Under the pieces are notes generated by a model. That model was given only the letters and a program-made list of their open reading frames with translations. It was not told where the DNA came from and searched no databases. The position numbers and the translations under genes are program-made. DNA of 64,000 nt. It comes from Chytridium lagenaria (taxonomy: Eukaryota; Chytridiomycota; Chytridiomycetes; Chytridiales; Chytridiaceae). Of the stretch, positions 23,821 to 36,100 are shown one piece after another. Numbering within the stretch: position 1 is the stretch's first letter; each line of letters starts with the position of its first letter. The stretch covers positions 107,317 through 171,316 of the forward strand of contig JAHLKC010000090.1 in assembly GCA_025449115.1 (NCBI GenBank), written 5' to 3'.

Positions 23821-26237
23821 TTAACGCCACGGAGGCCTAGGCTTGCCAGCAGCCTTAGACGCCTTGGCAGCACTGACCCTTGGGGGAGGAAATTTGCGTG
23901 TAGAGCACCCGGCGCATTGAGCGCGGATGCGATCAGGTTTGTCGCGACAAGCACGGATGCTGGAGGTTGCGGACTTATGAACGACGAAACTTTTGGTAAC
24001 GATGCCGACCACCGTATTCTTGCAAGGCAATGGAATAGAAACCTCCTCAGTAACCTCCTTCAACTTCTTGTCAGCTTGAGAGTTTTTTACTTCCTCCTCG
24101 TATCGCCTTCGAAGAAGACTACAGCGGAGATCACGCTTTTTGGCGGTTCGTCGTGAAGATACCCCCTTTGCTTGGGACTTCATCGTGGTGATGGGGTGGG
24201 GCTTACGTGCTTGGATGATTAAAGACAGCGGTGGTGACATTGAGCCGGTAACAAAAGGAAGCTCTACGATAGAAGCGCTAAGACCTCCGCTCAAGTCATC
24301 ATCATTATATTGGCTTGGTTTAAGTGGAATAGTAATCGCAGCGCCGCCGCAAAGTGTACTTTTCTTCAAAGGAGTGAGCCTTAACATAGTAAACCAGGCT
24401 TACCTTCTTGTTCATGTCAAAGTGCGAGATTAAAGAAAGATTATCGTCGGGGCGAGGCTTCACGCTAGCGACGCAGGAGGATTGAAGGTTGAAATTGAGA
24501 CATCGATTCGAAGATTTAATGCAGCGATCAAGGCAACATAATTCAGACTCTACCGCGCGGGGAATCAGAGCAACAACTTCTTGATCCTTACAGGGCTTCG
24601 TCTTGCCCTTAGACTTTTTCTCGTCCACGCCCAAAAGCTTCAACTCCAACTTATCAATTCCCTCCCAGCAGCCCTTCATGATCCCATCACCTTCTCGGTG
24701 CATTCCAGTAATACTTCCATTGGACCACGTATCTCCTTCAACTTAACTCTATCATTAAGAACAAAAACCTTTACTCGTTCCAAAATATCGTGAAAGCCTC
24801 TGAAAGCCTTTCCAGTCTTTCTAGTCTGCGGCATCTTTTCGACGACCTTGCATCCGGATGCGTTGGGCTCGTTTTCCAATAGATCCCCGAAAATCACTTC
24901 AGCCGATTCCTTCAGGACTTCAACTTCCGGACATTTAAAAACATTTTGATAAACTTTGGACTCCATCACGTGCTGTAACGCCTCTGTTCTGCATTGAAAC
25001 TCAACACTTTTCTTCATCCCCGTCAAATCCTTTCTCCAAGGATTTCCCTAAGACTATCGGAAGATTTGTTATGTTGCTGCAACTTCTTCGAACTGTTTCG
25101 TCGGCTGAAAGACGGCTCCAAGAGATCAAACTTGTCCATCTCAACCGTTGTTTCAATGGACGGAACCTCCATTCTTTCGAGAATATTGTCAAGCTCTTGA
25201 TAAGCTTGTCCGTGCTTCGCCGCTTCTTTGCATGCAACTTCGGGATTTTTGATTGAGAGGAGCTGGTTTGCTCACGTCAACTTTCGTCGGCACCGTAGCT
25301 ATATCCTTGATCCCAATATCATCCGCTAAGGCAATCCTCTTCACCAGCAAGGCTTTTGTCTTCACACCAACCTCGTCGCTCATATCAACGTTCACTATCA
25401 CATCAAGTTCCTTAACCACCTCGGCTTCCACCCTCACCTCAACCTTCTTATTCAACTCAATATTTTTTTTCAAGGCACCTTCCTTCTTCACCTCCTTTTT
25501 CCGCTGGGACTCCTTCCTCAAAAAAGCCTCATTCCTTTCAAGTTCATTCCGAAGTCCTTCAAAAGCCTTACAATGCTTTAACCTTACAGGAGCAGCCTTG
25601 CGATCGCATTCTTCAAGCATCTCACGACCCTTTCGCTTCGATTCCATTCTTCGTAAAAGAGCCTCCAACCTTCCCTTCAAGAGAATCCTGAAGACCCTCG
25701 TAGGCCTCGGAGTATTGCGACGTCTCAGGCGCGGCTTTACGTCTACTACCATCCAACATATTTTTCACAACAGATGCTTCATTCACGTGAACATCCTTTT
25801 TCACCACAAACTCCCTCTTCTTTCTCAAAATATCCACGAGGCCCTCATGAGCGTTAGAAAACTTCAAAGTTACATGAGCGGCCTTGCGTCTGCATCCTTC
25901 GAGGGTCATTTCAAACACATCCGACTCAACCTCCTTCTTTGCTTGAAAAGTATCCTTGAGACCTTTGTAAGTCTTTAATAATTTCGAAGCAACAAAAGCA
26001 CGCTTTAGGTCTGCATTCCGCTGAGGCTGTAGGATTCATTGCAACCTTTGTCCTTCCAAGCATCGTCCTGAGTCCCTCGTACGCCTTTAAGTACTTTGCT
26101 GTCGACGCGGACTTGCCACAGTCCGATGAAATACTTGCATCAGACAAGATGTAGGTACCATTTCTGGAGGGAGCGACGGTAGCCTGCATGTTGATGGTGG
26201 GTGTTGGTGGTATGGCCATTTTTGTTGAGAGCAACAT
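23821..26237 (-). CDS. Unrecognised basic protein with recurring AYEGL module
   Basis: The ATG is at 26237 and the stop at 23821, after SKAAGKPRPPWR. I do not recognise the family. The striking feature is a recurring module of about 40-50 residues built on A-[YF]-[EKQ]-G-L-x-x-x-L: KYLKAYEGLRTML (near 26085), KLLKTYKGLKDTF (25960), KFSNAHEGLVDIL (25845), QYSEAYEGLQDSL (25700), KHCKAFEGLRNEL (25570), KHGQAYQELDNIL (25200) and GKAFRGFHDILER (24800). Several copies are preceded by a C-x-R-K-A-A or S-R-R-K-A-A box. Linkers are Lys/Glu-rich. The C-terminal third is Cys-rich (ELCCLDRCIKSSNRC, AQCAGCSTRKF) and could bind metal. Frame changes near 25960, 25650, 25240, 25020, 24690 and 24400, plus one or more introns, must be assumed. 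Confidence 0.5.
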
Positions 26238-26808
26238 TTTTTTCGGAGCGGACTTCGAACTCAATTAATAATAGAAACGAATATGCAAAGAAAACCTTAT
26301 GATAAATCTCGGCAACTTAGGTAGTATACATCTGGATTTCGTTTCATGCTGAAGCGCCAGTAAGTTTATTGTAAAATTTCGAACGATGCAATCTCCATGA
26401 CTGGAAAAGACATTCCACCCGCTCAACATTCACCGAAACGCGTTATTCTTTCCAGACTTAATTCATTCGTGCTCCTTACTTTATCAAAATACCCGTTCTC
26501 CATTTACACGCATTTCATCTACTTTGACACTACTGTGTCTATCATTTTTACACATTCCTGTTTTCTGTAACTAAGGCTCTATTCGTAATAACAATATCTG
26601 GTGATAATTTAGTATGGTTCAATAAAATGTGTGTTCGGTTTCATGAGACGTTTAAAAAACAGTGCACTTTCGCGTCAAAAACATTTAAGCTGTTTTAAGA
26701 ATTTATGCTTTGCGCAAAACATTGCATCCACTTTGCCATTCGGAATGTTCAACAGAAAGAGATCAATAAAATATAGGAATTTAGGAGGAGAATCTAAAGT
26801 AGTCGGGA
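26238..26808. other. Intergenic spacer
   Basis: 571 AT-rich bases between two minus-strand genes. I see no gene or repeat. Confidence 0.4.
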
Positions 26809-28854
26809 CTATGTCACGGGAAATAGCAAGGGATGGGAAGTATATGTCGTCGATTTAAGACCTTGGCGCACACGCAGTTCGGGAATTACCCCCAATTCAG
26901 TTGCAAGGGTTGGGCACATTGTGGTGGAGACAGGCATAGGGATGGCGGACCTCCACGCGTCCATGCATGCCATCACACCGAGAACAACAGAAAAACCAGC
27001 AAGGCCATAAGAGACGAACCGAGCAATTGTGCCTATTTTTTTTAGAAAAGTATGAGAAGAAAGCTGGGAATATATTGAGTTCAAAAAATACCTTGAGATC
27101 TTTTGGCAGTGATAACAGGGTTGGAGATGACGGGACCGCAGGTTTTTGAGGTAGATTGATCAATGGTTTCGTTAGACGGCGCCTTGGAGTCTTTCAACGA
27201 TCCGGCGCGGTTGTGGCCTTTACGTGAGTCCCAACATTCTCCATCTGCAGAGTCATTGAATTCTTTGTCTTCAATGCAATTATCGGCATCCTCTCTCTCA
27301 CCGTCGTCCTCCTTGCCATCCTCCTCCTCCACGTCAGACCATTCTTCAGGTCTCTCCAAAGTATAGTTGTCAGAACCCTTCTCCTCAATCTTCTCATCTT
27401 CAAAGGCCGAAACCCATTTCGGAATCTCAACAACCTTCTGCTTGGAGTACGTCTCTTCCTCAACCTCACTCCAATCTTCAACATCACGACTTTCATCATT
27501 GCTTACGTCCACATTCAACCCACAGATGACCTCTCCCTTCAGAACAGGCATGTCTTCCTCAATCCCCTCTTCGCTCGTAGACGATTCTTTAACTTTTTCG
27601 CAATCGACGTCACCTTTAATATCTGTGACTTTCATATTGTCGTTACATTCGACATCCTCTGGGCAAGTAATAGGCTCGACTTTGGGCTCCTCACCGTCGC
27701 CCTCGATACCGAGTTCTAGGTTTCCCTCGACGCTGCCTAAAAGGTTGGCCTTATTGTCCTCCGCAAACTCGCTTTTAACGTCGCCCTCAAGGTTTCCCTC
27801 AACGCTGTCCTCAACAGTGTCCTCAAATACGGGTGGCCTCAGGGTTGGCCGTAACGTCTCTCTCAATATCGAGCTCAAGGTTAACCTCAACGACCGGCCC
27901 AGATGTTCGCTCTTAACGTCAACTTCAGCTACGGCCATAGCACCAGCTTCCTCGCGTTCAACTTTAACGTCGACCGCGAAGTCACCGTCATTCCCGGCCT
28001 CCTCAAGGTGGGCCTGGCGATCATCGCGTGCCTCAACGTCGAACTCATTCACGTGGTCGTTACATTCAACCTCAACGCTGCCCGAAAAATCGACTTCTAC
28101 GTTGGCCAAAACACCAGCCTCATGTGCTCAGCGTCAACATTAATCGGGACCTCACCATGAAGCTTGGTGTTCTCAAGTTGGGCCAGGTGGTCACCCCGAG
28201 CCTCAACGTCGACCGCCATCACGCCGGCCTCTAAGTCGCGCACAAATTCGTCCCTAACGTTGACGTCAACATCGGCCACAATAACATCGTCCTCGCGCTC
28301 AATGTTAACATCAACCGCCACCACATCGTCATGCTCAGCGGTTTCAGGAACCGTGTCAGGTTCGGGATGATCCCAAGCCTCAGGGTGGACCACTTGACGC
28401 TGAACCTCGGCCTCAATGTTGGCCCAAACATTGATTTCCTCAAGCGCAACAGCCTGAACCGCGGCCTGTTCATCGACTTCCAAGACAGCCTCTTCCTCAC
28501 TTTCTGTGACGAGTTCACTCTGAGCCGAGCCATGCTCAGCGTCAGCTCCTAGGGAGCTGATAGGATTAAGGTAGAGGTGTTCATCCTCCTCCTGCTGGAA
28601 AGCTAGACCGACAATAGCCTTGCGCTCGGCAGCCTTTCGTCGCCGTCGTTCGTTTCTCTTCCTATTCTCTAACTGACGTCGAGTGACAATTTCTACAGGT
28701 TTAAAGTCAGAATCATTCTCAACACCCAAAGGAAGGCAAGGGACTCACCCGTCGCCACAAAGGCTCCAGCTGCGACGCTGAGAAGCGCGGTGGTCCTCAA
28801 CGTCATACCGTTGGGTGCAGAAGTAACTCCTGCGATGACAGTAGCAATGATCAT
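26809..28854 (-). CDS. Acidic repeat protein with terminal hydrophobic segments
   Basis: Exons: 28854-28749, 28692-27092, 27032-26809. Exon 1 encodes MIIATVIAGVTSA and TALLSVAAGAFVATG, a hydrophobic N-terminus (signal anchor or signal peptide). A basic patch follows (TRRQLENRKRNERRRRKAAE), then about 500 very acidic residues. Part of the acidic region repeats: VDVEARGDHLAQLEN near 28190 and FDVEARDDRQAHLEE near 28020, each followed by V-D/N-V-x-x-E and A-E-V-D or V-E-V-D. DWSEVEEE and EEWSDVEEE also repeat near 27470 and 27330. The last exon encodes a second membrane-type segment, ARFVSYGLAGFSVVLGVMAC. One frame change near 28120 is needed. No family is recognised; an envelope, ER or vacuole membrane protein is possible. 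Confidence 0.55.
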
Positions 28855-29451
28855 GGTGCTGACAGGGGAGAAGTAGAATGTAGATGGATGAAGGAATGGG
28901 GGTTGTTTGTTAATGGAACAAAAGGTCTAGCGAAAAGGATATCCGTTGAGGACGCTCTGTTTTATCTGCAGCAACGATTCTCGTCCGGCATGTCGTTTGT
29001 CTGGGTGTGATCACCGGGCAACCTCAAACATGTTTTCGGATTGAGGTAAATCAGGCCAATTCCTTTGTTCTAGCCTAACAGGATTGGAAAACAGTATTTT
29101 GTGCTTCAAGAGCGAATGCGGTCCATCTGTCAAGTTTAAGTTGAGTTCGGACATGGAAGTTTTGGCTTATGAAATACTGCCAACAAGACATTACTCAAGC
29201 GTTACTTTTTCTACTACGTAATTCCGACTATCAGACGCAGTAGTTTGCACACGGCCATTCTTCCTATAGGAAAAATAAAGATATTCGTTGCTCCTTGAAA
29301 GATGAATTACTGAAGCGCAATACGCCTCTTCTCACGAGCTGGAAGGATTACTTCCCAGTCTACGTTATGCTGAACATCGTGTATTATCCAATGTTTAAAT
29401 CATATCTATTAAATCGGCCCAGCTCCTCATATTGGACGTTTACGGAAAGAC
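28855..29451. promoter_or_regulatory. Divergent intergenic region
   Basis: 597 bp between the acidic membrane-type gene (minus) and the first coiled-coil/pseudokinase gene (plus). Promoters are inferred; no motif is singled out. Confidence 0.4.
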
Positions 29452-32400
29452 ATGGATGAAATTGAAATTGAAATTGAAATGGACAAACCTCCACCTACAC
29501 AACCAACACGCACATCATCTAGAGCAACTTTAAGTTCCAGGCCGTCCGAGCAAGTTGGACATGAGGGCTTCAACACTTGCCGTCAGTCATCCACTCAGCA
29601 TCCTGAACTTCAGGGCATTGCCGTGCCAGCAGAGTTGGTGAATTTGTCGTGCAAGAGAATGGACCCCTTCTGTCTATCGCTTGGGTTAGTGGAACATCTA
29701 AAACGGCTTATGGTGAAGGTTGAATTTGAAGTCCGCTTAAAGACGAGCGCCGAAGCAAGGATTCGCGACCTTGAGAAGCAGCTTTCGGATGAGCTTGTTG
29801 CCAGAAATAGTGCAGAAAGGACAGCAGCAGAGGAGGTCTTGTCAAAAAATTGCTTTGGAAGAGAAGGTCACGAAGCTTCAGCAGACGGTTGAGAGTGTGT
29901 CCGCTGATCTCGATACTCTTCGAGCAAATGAGAGCAATAAGCAATTGCAAGAATTTGATGCCAATGACTATTTGCAGCTTAATTACATGAGGTTTCAAAA
30001 CGAGTGTCAAAAGGTAGCGGATCGTAATCGAGAGATTGCAGAATTGGAAAGAAAACTTGAAGGATTTTGGACCGAACACGATAGAAAAATCGAGGAAAAA
30101 CGTTTTTCTCTTCAAAGCCTACTAGACCAAGAGATGAGGAAAAATAGTGATTTGACTCGGGCTAATGACGGGCTTTTAAACGATATCACCGTCCTCGTGG
30201 TGAAGATTGCGAAGCTTGAAGCCGAAGCGAAGGTTAAGATACCTTTCACATCCTCCGATGGTCCCCAGGGAGAAGCGAAATGCCGAGATGAAAGCCATCG
30301 TCATCTTCAAGAGCGGTTAGACGCCGAGCGACAGAAAAACATTAGTGAACGAGAAGCTCGAAAAGAGTGTGTCTCGCTTACAGAACTGCTGGATGGTGAG
30401 CGAAAAAAGATTATAGAGAAAGTGAAGCTAGAATTCGTTATGAGCAAGAATGTGTCTCATTGAAACGTTCACTTGCCGCGGAGCAACAGAACATCGTCGG
30501 TGAACGAGAAGCTCGCATTCGTTACGAAAAGGAATGCGCCTCGCTTACACAGCTGCTGGATGGTGAGCGAAGAAAAAACATCAGAGAAAGTGAAGCTCGT
30601 ATTTGCCATGAGGACGAATGTCACACTGTGAAAGCTTTGCTGGCCGCGGAGCAGCAGAAAGTCGCCAGTGAACGAGAAGACCGGATCCGCTACGAAAAGG
30701 AATGCGCCTCGCTTAAAGAACTGCTGGATGGTGAGCGACAGAAAAGCATCCGGGAAGGTGACGCTCGTATTCGTCACGATCAGGAATGTCTCTCATTAAA
30801 AGAATTGCTAGGCGTGGAGCAGCAAAAAGTAGTCACGGAACGAGAAGACCGCATAGGTTATGAAAAGAAATATATTTTGCTTACAAAACAGCTGGGCGAC
30901 GAGCAGCAGAAAAACCTTTGTCTCTCTGGGGACGTTTTTCGATTAAGTGAAAAGGTGAACGAGGCGACTACTGAAAACACAAGGCTTGTGGTAAAAATTC
31001 AAACGCTGGAAAGAATATTACGGGAGGATAGGATTAGGGTAGAGCGCTGTATTGTTGAAAATGAGCGACTTCGAGGACAGCTTAAGATGTTTATTGCTGA
31101 CAGCAGGCAACCGCCCATAGATGTTGCGTATAATGAAGACGCTTGGGACGGACCTCGATCAAATCGCTTGATCGTGATTGAGCGGCAAACTGCGTTAAGG
31201 AAGCAGCCTAATGTTCATGCCGAGTATGAAGAAACTCGACTGCAAACATTTTTAGGCAAGCATTCAGGCACAGAGATTCTATGTCCAAAGCTGGACAACG
31301 CGACGGTAGCCCTTCAATCCGATATTAGAAATTTGGGGCTGGATCTCGATAAGGCTTACTTAACCGAGCATATTGCAAAAGGGCTCTTACGGAGTTGGGT
31401 TCGGAGTGGGGGTACCACCAACGACCATCTTTTGAATGCCTCGACCTCAATGTTGATGAATATGTCATCTCGAGCGTTGAAGAATCGTGTGGAAAGTGAG
31501 CTCGACAAAGATTATACGGTGTTGCAATCCATTTTGGAGAAGCATTGCTATGATTGCTTGGTAAGCTTGGGAAACCTTATTGCATCGGGGGTGTTTCACA
31601 CAATTTCTCGAGAAGAGATACTCGAGGACGTGTCAAAAGAGCTTAAAATGGGTCTTAATGATGACTCACTGCAGAGACTTCGTCAATTAGAATATACATT
31701 CATGACGCTGTCCTGTAAAGTCGCATTAATTAAATCTGATTTGTCTACGGAAACGTTCAAGGACCCATTGCTGCTTATTTCGACCCAAGACGCACATTTG
31801 GTGTCTTCCACTCGACGCCAACTTGGTTTACGACAATCTGGCATAGTAGATTTTATGGCTAATGTGGATTCTTCAGCTTATTTGATCATGCAGCTTAGTA
31901 AAGATGGTGGGCTCTTTCCTGGAGGCATAAAAGTTCTGGAACGATATTCTATTGAGACCCGATTTTGGACGACTTTGTATATAAAGCTACAAATCCGAAT
32001 GGCTCTGAAAACATAACCTCTCAATACGCAGTGAGAATTCCTAAAGGTATTGGTCCCGTCGAAGATCAGCTGTTCCGACTAAGAACTGAGAGACGCCTGT
32101 TTAATATGTTGGCTGGGGAAGGGTTTGGGCTGATTGTTGGAACTATGGAAGTTCACCATCTTCAGTCGGAGTACGTAACGTCGCCTACAGGTGTTGAGGA
32201 GGTTAGGCCGAGAGAGCGGTTGGCTTTGGTGATTCGGGTCGAGACCGATATGTATCCCCTGGAGAAGTTTATAGAACGTCTGACAAAGATTGGTTCGTCT
32301 TGGGTTTCACTGTGGAGAGTGAAAGTGAAGATGTTTTTGGACATAATTAGCATTGTGGCATTTTTGCATGGTGCTGGAATGTACAATCTAGGGTTATCGA

Positions 32401-32997
32401 TAGATTGTTTTTGGGTTGACGAAAAATATAATGTGCGACTTCTTGGATTTGGAGGTGAGGTTTATATATTTATCGCGAAAATAGTCTAGCCTTGAACTTA
32501 TTCCATTTTATCCCTGATATCACATGCTTCTCTCATACAAACTGTTGTATTTTTTTCTTCTTTCTTCGTAAGCACTGCTTATCTACGATTGAAAATACTT
32601 TTTCTGTCGAAACGGAAACTAACTCTTCATGATAGACTATCGGCCCTTTCAACCTTCTTTACCACCACAAGAGGGAAAGTTCCGCGACGTTCAAGCTCTA
32701 GGTGAAATCCTCTTTAGAATTTGCGACGCATCTTCCATGTCAAGAATTCCTCCCGTTCTCGTGGCTATAATCGAAGCTTGCCTATACGGCCATATTGGTC
32801 CGGATGATGGAAGCCCTGATGCACCTTTAACTGTTCAAAATTTGTTAAAGTGGATGCTTGCAGTTGTGAAGTGTGTCGCGTGGGAAGATTGGGATGCAAA
32901 GTTTGGCAGGGAGGTAGAAGGTGGTGAAAGGAAGAGAGTTTTCATTGAGGATGGCGGTGAAGTGGAGGAAGGGCGTCATCGACAAAGGCTGATATGA
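29452..32997 (+). CDS. Coiled-coil protein with C-terminal pseudokinase domain (paralog A)
   Basis: Starts with an Ile/Glu repeat (MDEIEIEIEMDK). From about 29700 to 31080 it is coiled coil, including about seven 28-residue units such as CASLTQLLDGERRKNIRESE and CASLKELLDGERQKSIREGD, equal to four heptads each. The last third resembles a protein kinase: a beta3-like YAVRIPKG (Arg in place of Lys), helix-C-like LRTERRLFNML, then FLHGAGMYNLGLSIDCFWV and VRLLGFGG. Against the usual pattern HRD reads NLG, the catalytic-loop Lys and Asn are Ser and Cys, and DFG reads GFG. It should therefore be catalytically dead. An intron at 32455-32635 precedes the C-lobe (DVQALGEILFRICD, LLKWMLAVVKCVAWEDWDAK). 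Frame changes near 29850, 30440 and 31970 are assumed. Confidence 0.65.
30297..30920 (+). repeat. 84-bp coding repeats (28-residue coiled-coil units)
   Basis: Roughly seven imperfect 84-bp units in paralog A. Alternating unit types carry LLDGER or LAAEQQ at the same position and end in RxxxEKE or RxxHDQE. The length keeps the heptad phase. Confidence 0.75.
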
Positions 32998-33178
32998 ATA
33001 ATTCGCAATGCATGAGGTTACGTGTGTATAATTTCTAGTTTTTAGTCTCGATTCATCAATGTGCGAAATGATTGTTTTTTGAAGATTACCGTGAAGAGAA
33101 TAATAAAATAAAAGACTGCTGCTTGCGCTCAGCTAAAAACTCGTGCTAAAAAAATCGGACAGATTTTTGGGTTGAAAA

Positions 33179-36100
33179 ATGATGATGAATGATGAACCTC
33201 AAAGGCACAGCTCAATACAGCCCGCGAGGGTGTACTCGCAAGAGTCCCTGGACAACCACTCGACATCGGAGCGAGATGATTTGAATGACATGGACATTTT
33301 TGGAGGGGTTGACCCCTTCCCAGAGTTTGCTGGACTACGTTTAGAATTTCTTCAAGTCATCGAGAAGGCGGAGAAAGAAGTTCAAGCAAGAACGCAAGCA
33401 GAACAAAAGGCCATTGGTTTACAGATGAAATTTGCAGATATAAATTCAGCTCTCGCGGAGAAGGAAGACGGTGTATCGAAGGAGTTTAACGCTAAAGCAG
33501 ATTTGGAAGTGCGGGTCAAACAGCTTGAGGAGTTGTTGGTAAGCACGTCTGACGCCGCAAAGACTGCCTTGATATTCGAAACTGCTGCGAAAGTGAGAGC
33601 CGAGGAAAAATCTGCGGCACTCGAACAGCAGATTGAGGAGATGTTGTGTGCTGTCGACAAAGCTTCAAGCAATTTGATAGTGGAGAGCGCCGCGGTTGAG
33701 AAAAGGGGCAAGAATAGGCTGAGCGATGGCAATGATGGGGTTAGAATTATATCAGATACCATTGAAGACCTTAAGAACGATGGCTTGGCCAAAGTGAAGA
33801 TAACTGAGAAGCTTCGGAAGGAAATAGTGATTCTTGCAGATGCCCTGGAAGATGAACGTCGTAGGAATGTCGTCCTTTTTGAGAAGATTATCACTTCAGA
33901 GCAAACAGTGAAAGACAAGGAAACTGAAATTGACAGGCTTATGATGAAGATTCGAGCTTTGGAGGAAGAGCGCCAAAATACCGCACTAGTCTGCGATAAA
34001 ATCAATTCGGTTAAGTGGTCGCAGTCAGCCTCTGAGATTCCTGCGGCGCAGAATATAATCGTTGCTGAAGAAGAAGTACTCAATGAAAATCACGATAGTC
34101 TTCGTGATGTCGTAATGGAAGATGTTGGTGCGGCTGAAAAGGATAATGTTGATGTCTACTTGTCTACACATGAAGTTTTTACATCTGACGTAGCAGCACC
34201 CAACGCGGAGGCTGTAAACGCCATAAATGTATCGATGAACGAAGATTCTGATGTTTTAAGCTTCAACAATACCAACGCTGCTGAATCCGTTCTTGCAAGG
34301 GACGCGTACGCTGAAGATGTTAACGGCGATGGTGATTTTGTTTATGTAGATAAAGACCGTGTGGATGCCTCCGGTGTCGCCATAAACTTTGTCAACACGA
34401 AGAATGTCACAAATACTGATGTTTTAATGAAAGCTTACAACGAGAACGTTGTAAGCATTCCTGAAGTCCCCGTCATGAATGAGGATTCAGTAACCTTATC
34501 TGATAATCCAAGGAAAAAAAGAACGAGGACGGCGTGGCTCACTCTGATGTCGTTATGAAAGAGGTTTACAAGGAAGAGAGCAACATGTCTGATATTTTGA
34601 TGGAAATCGTCAACGAGGACGCATTAAGTATTTCTGGAGATATCATGAATGAGGGCTCTATAACTTTTACTGGAGCTCTAAAGGAACACATTGATGAGAA
34701 GAGGGTGACTATCTCTGACTCCGCCATGGAAGTTGACGATACTCATGATCTGGACGCTAGAAAATCAGCCAACGACGCTATAGTTGCAACCGATGGCGCA
34801 ATTGATCTCACCAGCGATGACGATGTGATTATTCTTGATGTCTCCAACAATATTGTCAGCATGAAAACCGCAATTGATCTCACTCTTGGGAGCACTGTAA
34901 AGCAATCTGACGTCACAATTGATCTTACTGGTGATGATGGTTTGAGTATTTCCGATGCTGCTTTGAAACACGTCACTGCGAACGTTATCGATCCTGATGT
35001 CGCGATGGAAGGCGTCAAGGGGAATATTATTTATGTATCTGATGTTGCAAAGGGAGTCACCGTTGATGACGTCGTGATTTCTTCTGGTGTAGCAAAGGAC
35101 TCAACTAACGAAGATGTCAACATTCCTAACCTTTGCATGAAACCTACGAATGTGGAAGCAGGTGGAACTACTGGTGAATCAACGGATGGAGGTGGTGTGA
35201 GCCTAACCGATGCCGCAAATGCGGCTGTCTCTGATGTCGCGGAATACGTCAACGACGATGCTTTTAGTAGTCCGGAAGTCCCGCTGAAAGTGCTTTCGAC
35301 ATCTCAGATGGCTAGAATCAGCATTGATCAAGGCCTTGCCACAGAGGAAGCTAATCTCCGGACACACCTAACATCAATTGATTCACGTCGTTCGCGTATC
35401 TCACACCTCCATGCCGTTGTGCAAGCGAAAATCTTGCATGCTACTACATATGATGACGTTGTTGAAGCCGTTGAAGCATTGAATCCTAACAGCGCCGACG
35501 CGATTGATCAGATATTTCATGTGGAACACGTGTTGATGGCTTGGTCTTCTCACATTGTCACGTTAAAGACAAAGTGGTCATCGATAACAGATCCTCTTGA
35601 GAAATTCTCGGGCGACGATGTGGATGGTATTCGAAAACTTCGGGAAACCGTGATACGGTGTAGAAAAGAGGTCCGGAAGTATATTTCGTTGGTAGCTTCT
35701 CATCGTTTCAAGAGCGTCGCCTCAGAGTCTACTGAGAAGCTATCGTTTTTGTCTTGAGAACGCTGAACGTGTGGAATCGACCGCTTGGACGACATTTTTG
35801 TTGGAATTAACGTACGCATCGGTTCGCCCTGTTAGTTGTGTTGTGAGGGTTCCGCAAGGTTATTCCTTGATTGTCGAGCAGCGGCGTCGTCTCCAAGTGG
35901 AGCAAGCCATTTTCGATATATTGAAACCCGTCAAAATGACTTATGCGCCGTTCAGTATCCGACATATGGACTCGTCGTTGGTTCCAAAGAATAGGGTTGG
36001 GAAGAAAAAAGTAGTGGATGTGAAGGGTGGAGAGCGGCTGGCGTTGATGGCTGTGGGACGGGCGGCTCGGTTGACGAAGATGGTGAAGGAGGGTTTAAAG

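Noticed and set aside
27367..28143. Long Ser/Thr-rich plus-strand frame
   Set aside because: Antisense shadow of the acidic repeat gene: GAN codons read in reverse give Ser/Thr/Leu. The minus strand has splice sites and coherent domains.
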